A DNA stretch of 13,701 bases, taken from contig CAJKQZ010000056.1 in the NCBI GenBank assembly GCA_905202115.1, positions 1-13,701 of the forward strand. The letters run 5' to 3'. The notes beneath the pieces were generated by a model. The model made no database searches and had not been told where the DNA came from. It saw nothing but the letters and a program-made list of their open reading frames with translations. A program made the translations under genes and the position numbers. Origin of the DNA: an uncultured Prevotellaceae bacterium (GTDB lineage: Bacteria; Bacteroidota; Bacteroidia; Bacteroidales; Bacteroidaceae). Numbering within the stretch: the stretch's first letter is position 1; each line of letters begins with the position of its first letter. This document shows positions 5,782-13,647 of the stretch, piece after piece.

Positions 5782-5978
5782 TCGAAAAATGCTTTTACGG
5801 TTGTAATTTGTTATGAGTTGGATATGAGGGAGGCATTTTCAGAAACATACAGATTAAGCGGAAAATCGTCGGAAAGTGAAAACTTCGGTTCGAATCCGAA
5901 TCTCTGTCCAAGAGTTTTCAGGAAAAGAAAAAAATGATGTTCCCCGTAAAATCCGTTGAGCTTTACATACAGGTTTTG
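5782..5978. other. Non-coding or decayed stretch between the GH20 promoter and repeat copy C
   Basis: About 200 bp with no convincing gene. The longest plus-strand ATG frame is 5824-5937 (37 codons, ending RKRKK), and a minus-strand frame covers 5811-6035; both overlap each other and neither has a recognisable motif. TTCGGTTCGAATCCGAA at 5884-5900 folds exactly like a tRNA T-arm, but there is no matching acceptor, D-arm or anticodon arm upstream. It may be a remnant. Confidence 0.4.
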
Positions 5979-6135
5979 CAGACAAAAACGGTCAGCGGCC
6001 AAGCACTTGAAAATCAGCAGGTGTATATGTAGCAAAAAATATGTCTGAGATATTTTAAATTATCTCAGACATATTTTCGATTATCTCCCTTGTATTTTCA
6101 ATTTGCTGCGGGAAGTTTTTTTACCATGCAAAAAA
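5979..6135 (-). repeat. Interspersed palindromic repeat, copy C (157 bp, inverted relative to copy B)
   Basis: Starts with CAGACAAAAACGGTCAGCGG, identical to the end of copy B on its minus strand, and runs through GTGTATAT, the hairpin 6036-6052/6061-6077 (17-bp perfect stem, 8-base loop TTTTAAAT), TTATCTCCCTTGTATTTTCA and GCTGCGGGAAGTTTTTTT. The frame that gives GH20 its C-terminal DKNGQRSSN reads DKNGQRPST and stops at 6008-6010 here, with no gene upstream of it. Copy C lies between the GH20 promoter and the LysE gene. Confidence 0.88.
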
Positions 6136-6423
6136 TTTTTTTCTTTTTTTGAGGGGCAGTTTTCGTGTTGGCCATATGACGGACGGTTTTCTAAGAACTT
6201 CTTTTTATTTATACCGGATTCGCAGTCGTTTGTGTGTTTTGCGCCTTTATGGAGAGGGTAATGAAGAAAAATAAGAACCTTACGTGAAGTCTGTCTTTTT
6301 GAAATATGTTTCATTTACGGCATGTGGACATTGGAATAAAAAGAGTCTGTAAAACGAATCCTTTTAAAAAAGGCCCGGCATATTTCGCTTTGTGCGGAAA
6401 AAATGCCAATTTTGTGCGTAACT
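6136..6423. other. Intergenic leader of the LysE operon, nothing firmly recognised
   Basis: About 290 bp with T-runs at its left end and no gene. The LysE operon promoter should be here, but no complete TTTG-N19-TAnnTTTG pair was found; TATGTTTC at 6305-6312 is one base off the -7 box and lacks a -33 partner. A short palindrome CCTTTT-AA-AAAAGG lies at 6360-6373. TTTTTGAGGGGCAGTTTTCG near 6147-6166 resembles the sequence right after fragment A (TTTTTCGGGGCACTTTTCAC, 30-49), hinting that the repeat's border is longer in some copies. Confidence 0.4.
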
Positions 6424-7095
6424 ATGTTTCTGTTTGAACCAATAAGCACGTTGGATATCTTTATTAAAGGTATCTTTATAGGAATGATAGCTTCGGCACC
6501 TATGGGTCCCGTGGGGGTGCTGTGCTTGCAGCGCACCCTTAACAAAGGTCGTATATTCGGCTTGGTTACAGGGGTGGGAGCTGCATTGAGCGATATTATA
6601 TATGCGTTGATAACCGGCTTGGGCATGTCGTTCGTAATGGACATCATAACGAATGCCCGTAACATGTTCATATTGCAGCTCGTAGGCAGCATAATGCTCT
6701 TGTTTTTCGGTTTTTATACATTCCGCAGCAATCCGCGCAAGAGTTTCCGTCCCGTTTCGAACAAGAAAGGAACGCTTGTCCAGAATTTTTTCACGTCTTT
6801 CCTGCTGACGTTTTCGAATCCTCTTATCATATTGCTTTTTATCGCACTCTTCGCGCGTTTTGCGTTCGTCGTGCCCGGTCATCCGTTTGAGCAGTGTGTG
6901 GGATATGTGGCGATAGTGCTCGGCGCATTTCTTTGGTGGCTTCTGCTTACTTATATAGTCGATAAGGTGCGCACGCGCTTTGAGGTGAAAGGCGTCTTTA
7001 TCCTGAACCGGACTATCGGAATAATTGTTATAATCGCAGCCATAGTAGGTTTTGTGTTTACCGTTACGGGACTTTATTCTCCTGTCATTAAATAA
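6424..7095 (+). CDS. LysE/RhtB-family membrane exporter
   Basis: A 223-residue inner-membrane protein with about six hydrophobic segments (near 13-33, 45-70, 82-100, 123-147, 158-180, 196-218). The N-terminal signature ASAPMGPVGVLCLQRTLNKGR, followed by a glycine-rich second helix (GLVTGVGAALSD), is that of the LysE superfamily, which exports amino acids or related small molecules by proton or cation exchange. The substrate cannot be named. Start at 6424 (MFLFEP) is preferred over 6403 (MPILCVT), because relatives begin just before FxPI and the seven extra residues add nothing; the earlier ATG is not excluded. It is the first gene of the plus-strand cluster and is followed 9 bp later by the DUF4924 gene. 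Confidence 0.85.
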   Translation: MFLFEPISTLDIFIKGIFIGMIASAPMGPVGVLCLQRTLNKGRIFGLVTGVGAALSDIIYALITGLGMSFVMDIITNARNMFILQLVGSIMLLFFGFYTFRSNPRKSFRPVSNKKGTLVQNFFTSFLLTFSNPLIILLFIALFARFAFVVPGHPFEQCVGYVAIVLGAFLWWLLLTYIVDKVRTRFEVKGVFILNRTIGIIVIIAAIVGFVFTVTGLYSPVIK

Positions 7096-7104
7096 ATCCG
7101 GCTT

Positions 7105-7647
7105 ATGTTCACGGCTCAGAGGTTGAGAGAAAAGAATATTGCGGAATATTTGCTGTACATGTGGCAGACGGAAGACGTTATCCGTGCCTACGGATGCGAC
7201 GAGGAAAGAATATTCCGCAAATATATACCCCGTTTCGGAGTGCAGGGCGATGACGCCGAGAAAATGAAAGGCTGGTATGCCGGCCTATGCGACATGATGC
7301 GCCGCGAGGGGGTTATGGAAAACGGTCACCTGCAAGTGAATAAGAACGTTGTAGAAAATCTTGACGAACTTTCCCGCCGTTTGCTTGATTCGGGAAAGTT
7401 CCCTCGTTATAACGCTGCATTTTATCGGGTTATGCCGCATATAGCCGCCGTTCGCAACAGGGGCGAAAAGAAAGAACTGTCGGACATAGAAACTTGTTTC
7501 GACATACTTTACGGAGTAGTGCTGCTGCGAATGCAGAAAAAGGAACTCTCGGCCGAAACTGACGGCGCGGCCCGCGACATATCGGCTGCAATAGGACTTT
7601 TGGCGGCATATTATAAAAAGGACAGGGAGGAACCTTTGGATATTTGA
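7105..7647 (+). CDS. DUF4924 family protein
   Basis: A 180-residue soluble, helix-rich protein beginning MFTAQRLREKNIAEYLLYMWQTEDVIRAY, in which KNIAEYLLYMWQ and EDVIRA match my recollection of the DUF4924 family found in Bacteroidales. No signal peptide, membrane segment, metal motif or catalytic signature is visible. The body is charged, with a likely helical bundle (LDELSRRLL, LYGVVLLRMQKKEL). Function is unknown. It starts 9 bp after the LysE-type gene, so the two are probably co-translated; a link to export or regulation of that transporter would be guesswork. Confidence 0.8.
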   Translation: MFTAQRLREKNIAEYLLYMWQTEDVIRAYGCDEERIFRKYIPRFGVQGDDAEKMKGWYAGLCDMMRREGVMENGHLQVNKNVVENLDELSRRLLDSGKFPRYNAAFYRVMPHIAAVRNRGEKKELSDIETCFDILYGVVLLRMQKKELSAETDGAARDISAAIGLLAAYYKKDREEPLDI

Positions 7648-7735
7648 ATCGTTCGGGTTGCGTTCCGGCGGAACTTTGATGTGAAAAGCGGGGGAAGCAC
7701 GGATTCAGGCCGTAAATAAATGATTGGAAAATGAC

Positions 7736-8608
7736 ATGGAGATAAAAAAAATACTTGTAACGGGAAGTAACGGGCAGCTGGGAAACGAATTGCGCCTTCT
7801 GGCCGGAAATTATCCCTTTTTCGATTTTATATTTACCGACGTGGCGGAGCTGGATATCTGCAACGCTGGAGCTGTGAGCGATTTCGTTGCGGAAAACTCC
7901 ATAGATGCAATAATAAATTGTGCGGCGTTTACTGCCGTAGACCGTGCGGAAAGCGAAGAGGCTCTTGCCTATGAAATAAACGCGGTGGCGCCCGGAAATC
8001 TTGCAAGAGAAATTGAAAAACGCGGCGGAGTGATGATTCAGATTTCAACCGACTATGTGTTCGGTGGGGATTCCTGCGTTCCTTATACGGAGGACTGTGC
8101 CGTGAAACCGTTCTCCGCATACGGACGAACCAAGCTCGCCGGCGAGAAAGCGGCTATGGAAGCGTGCGTAAATACGATAGTGATTCGTACAGCCTGGCTT
8201 TATTCTTCGTTCGGCCACAATTTCGTGAAAACAATGCTCAAGCTCGGGCGCGAACGCAACGAACTCGGCGTTGTTTACGACCAGATAGGTACTCCTACCT
8301 ATGCGCGCGATCTTGCGCGGGCGATACTCGAAATACTTTCAAGTAAGATAGTGCCCGGAGTGTACCACTTTACGGACGAAGGCGTTGCCTCATGGTATGA
8401 TTTCACGATAGCCATTCATAAATCGGCCGGAATAGAAACTTGCAAGGTGCGTCCCTTGCTTACATCGGAATATCCTACGCCGGCAACGCGTCCGCATTTC
8501 AGTGTGTTGGACAAAACAAAAATAAAAAAGACATTCTCTTTAGACATTCCTCATTGGATGGATAGTCTTAGCGAATGCGTTAAAATTCTCGAAGAGCAAA
8601 ACTCATAA
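7736..8608 (+). CDS. rfbD: dTDP-4-dehydrorhamnose reductase
   Basis: A 290-residue cytoplasmic extended short-chain dehydrogenase that makes dTDP-L-rhamnose, the last step of the pathway feeding O-antigen, capsule and other surface glycans. Seen: nucleotide-binding TGSNGQLG (9-16), STDYVF (104-109), catalytic Y129xxxK133 (YGRTK), the RmlD-type substrate segment DQIGTPTYARDLA (182-194) and a C-terminal TRPHFSVLDKTK (251-262). Length is normal for RmlD. The ATG at 7736 is chosen; a TTG at 7724 would only add four residues. The companion rfbA, rfbB and rfbC are not in the window, so the gene sits apart from a glycan locus. It ends 1 bp before prfC. Confidence 0.92.
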   Translation: MEIKKILVTGSNGQLGNELRLLAGNYPFFDFIFTDVAELDICNAGAVSDFVAENSIDAIINCAAFTAVDRAESEEALAYEINAVAPGNLAREIEKRGGVMIQISTDYVFGGDSCVPYTEDCAVKPFSAYGRTKLAGEKAAMEACVNTIVIRTAWLYSSFGHNFVKTMLKLGRERNELGVVYDQIGTPTYARDLARAILEILSSKIVPGVYHFTDEGVASWYDFTIAIHKSAGIETCKVRPLLTSEYPTPATRPHFSVLDKTKIKKTFSLDIPHWMDSLSECVKILEEQNS

Positions 8609-8609
8609 C

Positions 8610-10175
8610 ATGGAAGAAATACAACGCCGGCGAACGTTTGCGATAATCTCTCATCCCGACGCGGGTAAAACTACTCTCACCGAAAAATTTCTTCTTTTCG
8701 GCGGACAGATACAGGTTGCCGGAGCCGTAAAAAGCAACAAGATAAGAAAAACGGCTACGAGCGACTGGATGGAAATTGAAAAGCAACGCGGAATATCCGT
8801 TACTACTTCTGTAATGGAATTCGATTACGAAGGCTATAAAGTAAACATTCTTGACACTCCCGGTCACCAGGACTTCGCAGAAGATACTTACCGTACATTA
8901 ACGGCAGTTGACAGTGCGATAATAGTTGTCGATTCGGCAAAAGGCGTGGAGGCGCAGACGAGGAAACTTATGAATGTGTGTCGTATGAGGCGCACGCCGG
9001 TAATAATTTTCGTGAACAAAATGGATAGGGAGGGCAAGGACCCGTTCAGTTTGTTGGATGAGCTCGAAGAAGAGTTGCAGATTTCTGTCCGTCCCTTGTC
9101 CTGGCCGATAGAACAGGGCGTGCGCTTTAAGGGAGTTTACAATATATATGAACATAATCTGAACCTGTTTGTTCCGGATAAGCAGAAAGTCACGGAAAAA
9201 GTAGAGGTGGATGTCGACAGCACCGATCTTGAAGAACATGTGGGAGAGAAAAATGCCGCTAAGTTGCGTTCCGATATAGAACTTATTGACGGAGTGTATC
9301 CGGCGTTCGATTGCGACGCTTATTTGTCGGCCGACGTTGCTCCTGTGTTCTTCGGCTCTGCTCTTAATAACTTCGGCGTGAAGGAACTTTTGGATTGTTT
9401 TGTGAAAATAGCGCCGTCGCCACGTCCAACAACGGCTGTAGAAAGAAAAGTAAATCCGGAAGAACCGAAATTTTCGGGGTTCATATTTAAAATAACGGCA
9501 AACATCGACCCCAATCACCGTTCATGTATCGCTTTCTGCAAGGTCTGCAGCGGTAAGTTCGTGAGAAATGCCCCTTATTCGCATGTGCGACTAAACAAAA
9601 CGGTGCGCTTCTCTTCGCCGGTGCAGTTCATGGCGCAAAGAAAGAGCACCGTAGACGAAGCATACGCCGGAGACATCGTAGGGTTGCCCGATAACGGGAT
9701 TTTCAAAATCGGCGATACGCTTACCGAGGGGGAGAATCTTCATTTTAAGGGGCTGCCGAGTTTTTCTCCCGAGATGTTCAAATATATAGAGAATGCAGAT
9801 CCGATGAAAACCAAGCAGCTCAACAAAGGTATAGAGCAACTCATGGACGAGGGCGTTGCGCAGATGTTTATAAGCGACTTTAACGGGCGCAAGATAATAG
9901 GAACTGTAGGGCAGCTCCAGTTTGAGGTGATCCAATATCGTTTGCAGAATGAATATGGCGCAAAATGCAGATGGGAACCGCTTACACTTTATAAAGCATG
10001 CTGGATTGAGAGCGATGATCCTGCTGAGCTTGACGCTTTTCGCAAACGAAAGTACCAATATATGGCTCACGACCGTGAAGGGCGCGAAGTTTTTCTTGCC
10101 GACAGCTCTTATGTTCTGCAGGTAGCCCAACAGGATTTCGAACATGTCAAATTTCATTTTACGAGTGAGTTCTGA
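8610..10175 (+). CDS. prfC: Peptide chain release factor 3 (RF3)
   Basis: A 521-residue translational GTPase that recycles RF1/RF2 from the ribosome after termination. The G-domain motifs are all present: P-loop HPDAGKTT (15-22), the RF3-type SDWMEIEKQRGISVTTSV (51-68), DTPGH (82-86) and NKMD (136-139). The segment ERKVNPEEPKFSGFIFKI begins domain 2, and the C-terminal part (PEMFKYIENADPMKTKQLNKG, split by RF3-type QFMAQRK upstream) is typical of RF3 rather than EF-G. E. coli RF3 is 529 residues. It starts 1 bp after rfbD and its last 32 bp overlap the next gene, which suggests translational coupling. Confidence 0.95.
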   Translation: MEEIQRRRTFAIISHPDAGKTTLTEKFLLFGGQIQVAGAVKSNKIRKTATSDWMEIEKQRGISVTTSVMEFDYEGYKVNILDTPGHQDFAEDTYRTLTAVDSAIIVVDSAKGVEAQTRKLMNVCRMRRTPVIIFVNKMDREGKDPFSLLDELEEELQISVRPLSWPIEQGVRFKGVYNIYEHNLNLFVPDKQKVTEKVEVDVDSTDLEEHVGEKNAAKLRSDIELIDGVYPAFDCDAYLSADVAPVFFGSALNNFGVKELLDCFVKIAPSPRPTTAVERKVNPEEPKFSGFIFKITANIDPNHRSCIAFCKVCSGKFVRNAPYSHVRLNKTVRFSSPVQFMAQRKSTVDEAYAGDIVGLPDNGIFKIGDTLTEGENLHFKGLPSFSPEMFKYIENADPMKTKQLNKGIEQLMDEGVAQMFISDFNGRKIIGTVGQLQFEVIQYRLQNEYGAKCRWEPLTLYKACWIESDDPAELDAFRKRKYQYMAHDREGREVFLADSSYVLQVAQQDFEHVKFHFTSEF

Positions 10176-10743
10176 AAATTATACAGACGACATAAGAACC
10201 GCCGTGGAGGTCATGAACCGTGGCGGCGTGATACTGTATCCAACGGATACCATTTGGGGAATAGGCTGCGATGCCACGAATCCGGAGGCTGTCAAACGTG
10301 TTTATGAAATAAAAAGGCGCGATGACTGCAAGGCTTTGATAACTCTTGTGGATTCAGAGGCTAAGATTGAGTTTTACGTAAGAGATGTTCCCAATGTAGC
10401 CTGGAATCTGATAGATGTTTCCGATTCTCCGCTGACTTTGATTTATGATGGTGCGCGCAATCTGGCTCCGAATCTTATTGCCGACGACGGAAGCGTGGCG
10501 ATACGTCTCACGAAGGAGCCGTTTAGCAGCCGTCTCTGCCGCGCTTTCCGCCGTGCGATTGTTTCGACTTCGGCAAATGTGAGCGGTGAACCGTCTCCTA
10601 AAACGTTTTCTCAAATTTCCGAAGAGGTGCTTTCGGCGGTAGACTATGTTTGTACGAGCCGCCGCAACGAGCGTGAACCTCACAAACCGTCTTCTATAAT
10701 AAAAATAGGTGCAGGCGGGGAAATAAAAATAATACGTAAATAA
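10144..10743 (+). CDS. L-threonylcarbamoyladenylate synthase family (TsaC/Sua5/YrdC/YciO)
   Basis: A 199-residue single YrdC-domain protein. The family condenses threonine, bicarbonate and ATP to threonylcarbamoyl-AMP for the t6A modification of ANN-decoding tRNAs. Seen: GGVILYPTDTIWGIGCDATN (27-46), the KRR cluster (57-59) of the binding site, the central SPLTLIYDG (95-103), VAIRL (118-122) and STSANVSGEPSP (141-152), ending KPSSIIKI. It lacks the extra C-terminal domain of Sua5. YciO-type members share this fold and their role is less certain, so no symbol is given. The start overlaps prfC by 32 bp, and the stop is 2 bp before the ClC start. Confidence 0.85.
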   Translation: MSNFILRVSSENYTDDIRTAVEVMNRGGVILYPTDTIWGIGCDATNPEAVKRVYEIKRRDDCKALITLVDSEAKIEFYVRDVPNVAWNLIDVSDSPLTLIYDGARNLAPNLIADDGSVAIRLTKEPFSSRLCRAFRRAIVSTSANVSGEPSPKTFSQISEEVLSAVDYVCTSRRNEREPHKPSSIIKIGAGGEIKIIRK

Positions 10744-10745
10744 TA

Positions 10746-12545
10746 ATGATTACAGCGACCGACAGACGTCTTACACTTCTTGAGCAGTTTATAAACTGGC
10801 GGGAGAAACATCTTTCGCAGAAGCAGTTCATTCTTTTGCTCAGCTTCTTTGTCGGTATCTTGACCTCCATTTCCGCGTATATACTCAAGCAGTTTATAGA
10901 GTGGATAGCTTCGTTGCTCACGGCCGGCTTTGATAATGCCGGCGCCAACTGGCTGTTTCTTGTGTATCCGGTTGTGGGAATTTTTCTCACGGCTTTATTT
11001 ATAAAATATGTGGTCTGCGATGACATAGGGCACGGTGTGACAAAGATTCTTTACGCCATATCGCGTCGCCAGGGGCACATTCGCCGTCACAACTGCTGGT
11101 CGAGCGTAATTGCCAGCGGTATAACGATCGGCTTCGGCGGTTCGGTGGGCGCCGAGTCGCCCATTGTTCTAACCGGTTCGGCTATTGGTTCGAATCTCGG
11201 CCAGCTGTTCAAGATGGACCACAAGACTTTGATGCTTCTCGTGGGCTGCGGAGCGTCGGGAGCTATTGCGGGAATTTTCAAGGCTCCTATTGCCGGAGTT
11301 GTGTTTACGCTCGAGGTACTGATGATAGACCTTACAATGGCGTCGTTGCTTCCGTTGCTGGTGTCGAGCATTACGGCATTGGTCATGATGTACGTGTTCA
11401 CCGGCACGAGCGCGGAGTTCAGCTTTACGCTCGACAATGCGTTTGCCGTGGAGCGCATACCTACTTCGATACTGCTGGGAGTTTTCTGTGGCTTGATTTC
11501 GTTGTATTTTACAAGGGCGATGAATTTATGTGAGGACGTGTTCCGCAAAATTCCCAACATGTATGTCAAATTGTTTTTGGGCGGTTCTGTTCTCAGCGTG
11601 CTTATATATCTCTTTCCACCGCTCTACGGAGAAGGTTACGGCATGATTTCCCTGCTTCTCGAGGGAACGTCAATGCACGACTGGGAGGCTGCCATGAATA
11701 ACTCCTTATTTTATGGAGACACAAAGATGTTGCTCGTTTATCTCGGGCTCATTGTTGTGTTCAAGGTGTTCGCTTCGTCGGCCACGAACGGTGGCGGCGG
11801 ATGCGGCGGTATCTTTGCGCCCTGTCTGTTTCTCGGATGTATAAGCGGATTCATTTTCTCGCGTTTCTGGAACGTAAATCAAATGGGTGTATACGTTCCC
11901 GAAAAGAATTATGCTCTTCTCGGCATGGCCGGCGTGATGAGCGGAGTAATGCATGCGCCTCTTACAAGCATTTTCCTTATTGCGGAACTTACCGGCGGGT
12001 ACAATCTTTTCGTTCCGCTTATAATAGTGTCGCTTGTTTCCTATCTTACGATAATAGTGTTCGAACCGAACAGCGTGTATACCACGAGACTTGCGAAGAA
12101 AGGGCAGTTGCTCACTCATCACAAGGATAAGGCCGCACTTACTCTTATGAGCCTTAATTCCGTTGTCGAGAAGCACGACACCAGGCTTTCGCCCGACATG
12201 AAGCTCGGCGACATGGTAATGCTCATTTCCCGAGAAAAGGTCAATGTCTTTCCTGTTACGGACGGTACTGGCCATTTGCTCGGAATAGTAGTGCTTCACA
12301 ATATACGTAAGGTATTGTTCCGTCAGGAACTTTACAATACATTCACGGCAGGGCAGCTTATGGAAAAACCTGCCGCCTGCTTGAGCATCGACGACCCTAT
12401 GCAGGTGGTTATGGAAACAATAGAAAGCACCGGCGCCGATACGTTGCCGGTGTTAGACAGCTCCGGTGTGTTTATCGGTTTCGTTTCCCGAACCAAGCTG
12501 TACGCCATGTATCGCCAGGTAATGGTCGATTATTCCGAAGAGTGA
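10746..12545 (+). CDS. ClC-family chloride channel/transporter with CBS domains
   Basis: A 599-residue inner-membrane anion protein. The ClC core (about 25-450) carries the selectivity regions GHGV (95-98), GGSVGAESP (131-139) with gating E137, GIFKAPIAGVVFTLE (176-190) and GIFAP (355-359), and a tyrosine in VYTTRLAKKG (Y445) at the place of the E. coli chloride-binding Tyr. Two CBS domains follow (about 475-525 and 535-595) and probably sense a nucleotide. The residue equal to E. coli proton glutamate E203 is V191, and the position of E. coli S107 is H96. These changes leave open whether it is a channel or an exchanger. It is translated 2 bp after the YrdC gene. Confidence 0.92.
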   Translation: MITATDRRLTLLEQFINWREKHLSQKQFILLLSFFVGILTSISAYILKQFIEWIASLLTAGFDNAGANWLFLVYPVVGIFLTALFIKYVVCDDIGHGVTKILYAISRRQGHIRRHNCWSSVIASGITIGFGGSVGAESPIVLTGSAIGSNLGQLFKMDHKTLMLLVGCGASGAIAGIFKAPIAGVVFTLEVLMIDLTMASLLPLLVSSITALVMMYVFTGTSAEFSFTLDNAFAVERIPTSILLGVFCGLISLYFTRAMNLCEDVFRKIPNMYVKLFLGGSVLSVLIYLFPPLYGEGYGMISLLLEGTSMHDWEAAMNNSLFYGDTKMLLVYLGLIVVFKVFASSATNGGGGCGGIFAPCLFLGCISGFIFSRFWNVNQMGVYVPEKNYALLGMAGVMSGVMHAPLTSIFLIAELTGGYNLFVPLIIVSLVSYLTIIVFEPNSVYTTRLAKKGQLLTHHKDKAALTLMSLNSVVEKHDTRLSPDMKLGDMVMLISREKVNVFPVTDGTGHLLGIVVLHNIRKVLFRQELYNTFTAGQLMEKPAACLSIDDPMQVVMETIESTGADTLPVLDSSGVFIGFVSRTKLYAMYRQVMVDYSEE

Positions 12546-12616
12546 TTCTTGAATGCGCCGGTAGCAGGCTTTTTGCAAAACTTGCGTCCGGTGCATTTCT
12601 TTATAATGGTTTTATT

Positions 12617-13594
12617 ATGGAAAAAAAAGATTTACGCATAGTTTTCATGGGTACTCCCGATTTCGCGGTAGCTTCTTTGCGCAGTCTTGTAGAAGGAGGC
12701 TACAACGTTGTGGGAGTTGTTACGGCCACCGATAAGCCTGTGGGGAGGCACCGCAACACTCTTGTCGCTCCGGCGGTAAAAAAATATGCGCTCGAGGCCG
12801 GACTGCCGCTGTTGCAGCCCGAAAAACTGAAAGACGAAGATTTTATTGAGGCATTGCGTGCATGGAAAGCCGACCTTCAGGTGGTTGTAGCGTTCCGTAT
12901 GCTTCCCGAAGTAGTGTGGGCAATGCCGCGTTTCGGCACGCTCAACGTTCACGCTTCCCTGCTTCCTCAGTATCGCGGAGCCGCTCCTATAAATTGGGCC
13001 GTGATAAACGGCGACAGGGAAAGCGGTGTTACCACTTTCTTTTTGCGCCACGACATAGATACCGGCGATGTTGCGATGCAGAGCCGCGTTTCTATCGGTA
13101 GTGATGACACGGCCGGCGATTTGCACGACAAGCTTATGGAAGAAGGTGCCCGCCTGCTTACCGGTACCGTAGACCGCCTGATTGCGGGTACGCTCAAGCC
13201 GGTTCCGCAGGCTGGAATGCAATGCGGTGCGCCTTTGCTGCCGGCTCCGAAGATATTTACCGAAACCTGTAGAATCGATTTCGCCAAAGGCCTTGACGGG
13301 GTATATGATTTCATACGCGGTCTCGCGCCTCATCCAGCTGCGTGGACCGAAGTCTCCGACGGAGAGCAGAATTATACTATGAAGATATATCGCGCGGCCA
13401 AACGTTCCGCCGCCCACAACGAAAAGCGGGGTACTTTTGTTTTTGATGTCGCCGATACGATGTCGATAGCCGTTGACGGGGGGTATATAGATGTTCTCGA
13501 ACTGCAGCTTTCAGGAAAAAAACGTATGGCTGTGGGAGATTTCCTGCGTGGTTTCCGTAACGTTCGGAGCCTGCGTGTTCTTACGGCCGATTAA
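12617..13594 (+). CDS. fmt: Methionyl-tRNA formyltransferase
   Basis: A 325-residue cytoplasmic enzyme that formylates Met-tRNAfMet with 10-formyltetrahydrofolate for translation initiation. Seen: RIVFMGTPDFAV (7-18), the catalytic trio N110, H112 and D148 in NVHASLLPQYRGAAPINW and HDIDTGD, and a C-terminal OB-like domain (about 210-320) starting near APKIFTETCRIDF. Length fits the family. The ATG at 12617 (MEKKDLRIVFMG) is chosen; the frame is open back to 12542, but those 25 residues overlap the ClC stop and are not part of the fold. It is the last gene of the plus-strand cluster, followed after 21 bp by a palindrome. Confidence 0.95.
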   Translation: MEKKDLRIVFMGTPDFAVASLRSLVEGGYNVVGVVTATDKPVGRHRNTLVAPAVKKYALEAGLPLLQPEKLKDEDFIEALRAWKADLQVVVAFRMLPEVVWAMPRFGTLNVHASLLPQYRGAAPINWAVINGDRESGVTTFFLRHDIDTGDVAMQSRVSIGSDDTAGDLHDKLMEEGARLLTGTVDRLIAGTLKPVPQAGMQCGAPLLPAPKIFTETCRIDFAKGLDGVYDFIRGLAPHPAAWTEVSDGEQNYTMKIYRAAKRSAAHNEKRGTFVFDVADTMSIAVDGGYIDVLELQLSGKKRMAVGDFLRGFRNVRSLRVLTAD

Positions 13595-13615
13595 GTGCCT
13601 GGCGTGAAAAAATAG

Positions 13616-13645
13616 TGTACGAAAAAAAATATTTTTTTTCGTACA
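13616..13645 (+). terminator. 30-bp perfect palindrome after fmt, likely terminator
   Basis: TGTACGAAAAAAAAT (13616-13630) is followed immediately by its exact reverse complement (13631-13645). In RNA it would fold with a stem of A-U pairs capped by GUAC/CGU at the base. It is 21 bp downstream of the fmt stop. The U-run lies inside the stem rather than after it, so it is an unusual terminator. Copies B and C of the repeat have degenerate A-run/T-run sequence at the same place, so it may be part of the repeat. Confidence 0.55.
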
Positions 13646-13647
13646 TG

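Noticed and set aside
5884..5900. tRNA-like T-arm TTCGG-TTCGAAT-CCGAA followed by TCTCTGTCCA
   Set aside because: The T-arm is exact, but no acceptor partner (such as GGACAGA), D-arm or anticodon arm lies at the right distance upstream; the only near acceptor match (ACAGA at 5849) gives a molecule of about 60 bases. At best it is a tRNA 3' fragment such as an old attachment-site remnant; chance is equally possible.
5824..5937. 37-codon plus-strand ORF and the overlapping minus-strand ORF 5811-6035
   Set aside because: They overlap on opposite strands, neither has a recognised motif or promoter, and the minus-strand one runs into the repeat. No basis to choose either.
3892..6135. Repeats B and C as terminal inverted repeats of a classical transposon
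   Set aside because: No transposase or other mobility gene lies between them, and no target-site duplication was seen outside them: sequences beyond 3892 and 6135 differ. Kept only as an inverted-repeat cassette hypothesis.
12542..12616. Longer N-terminus for Fmt starting at 12542
   Set aside because: The extra 25 residues overlap the ClC stop codon and precede the conserved RIVFMGTPDFAV start of the family; the ATG at 12617 fits the family better.
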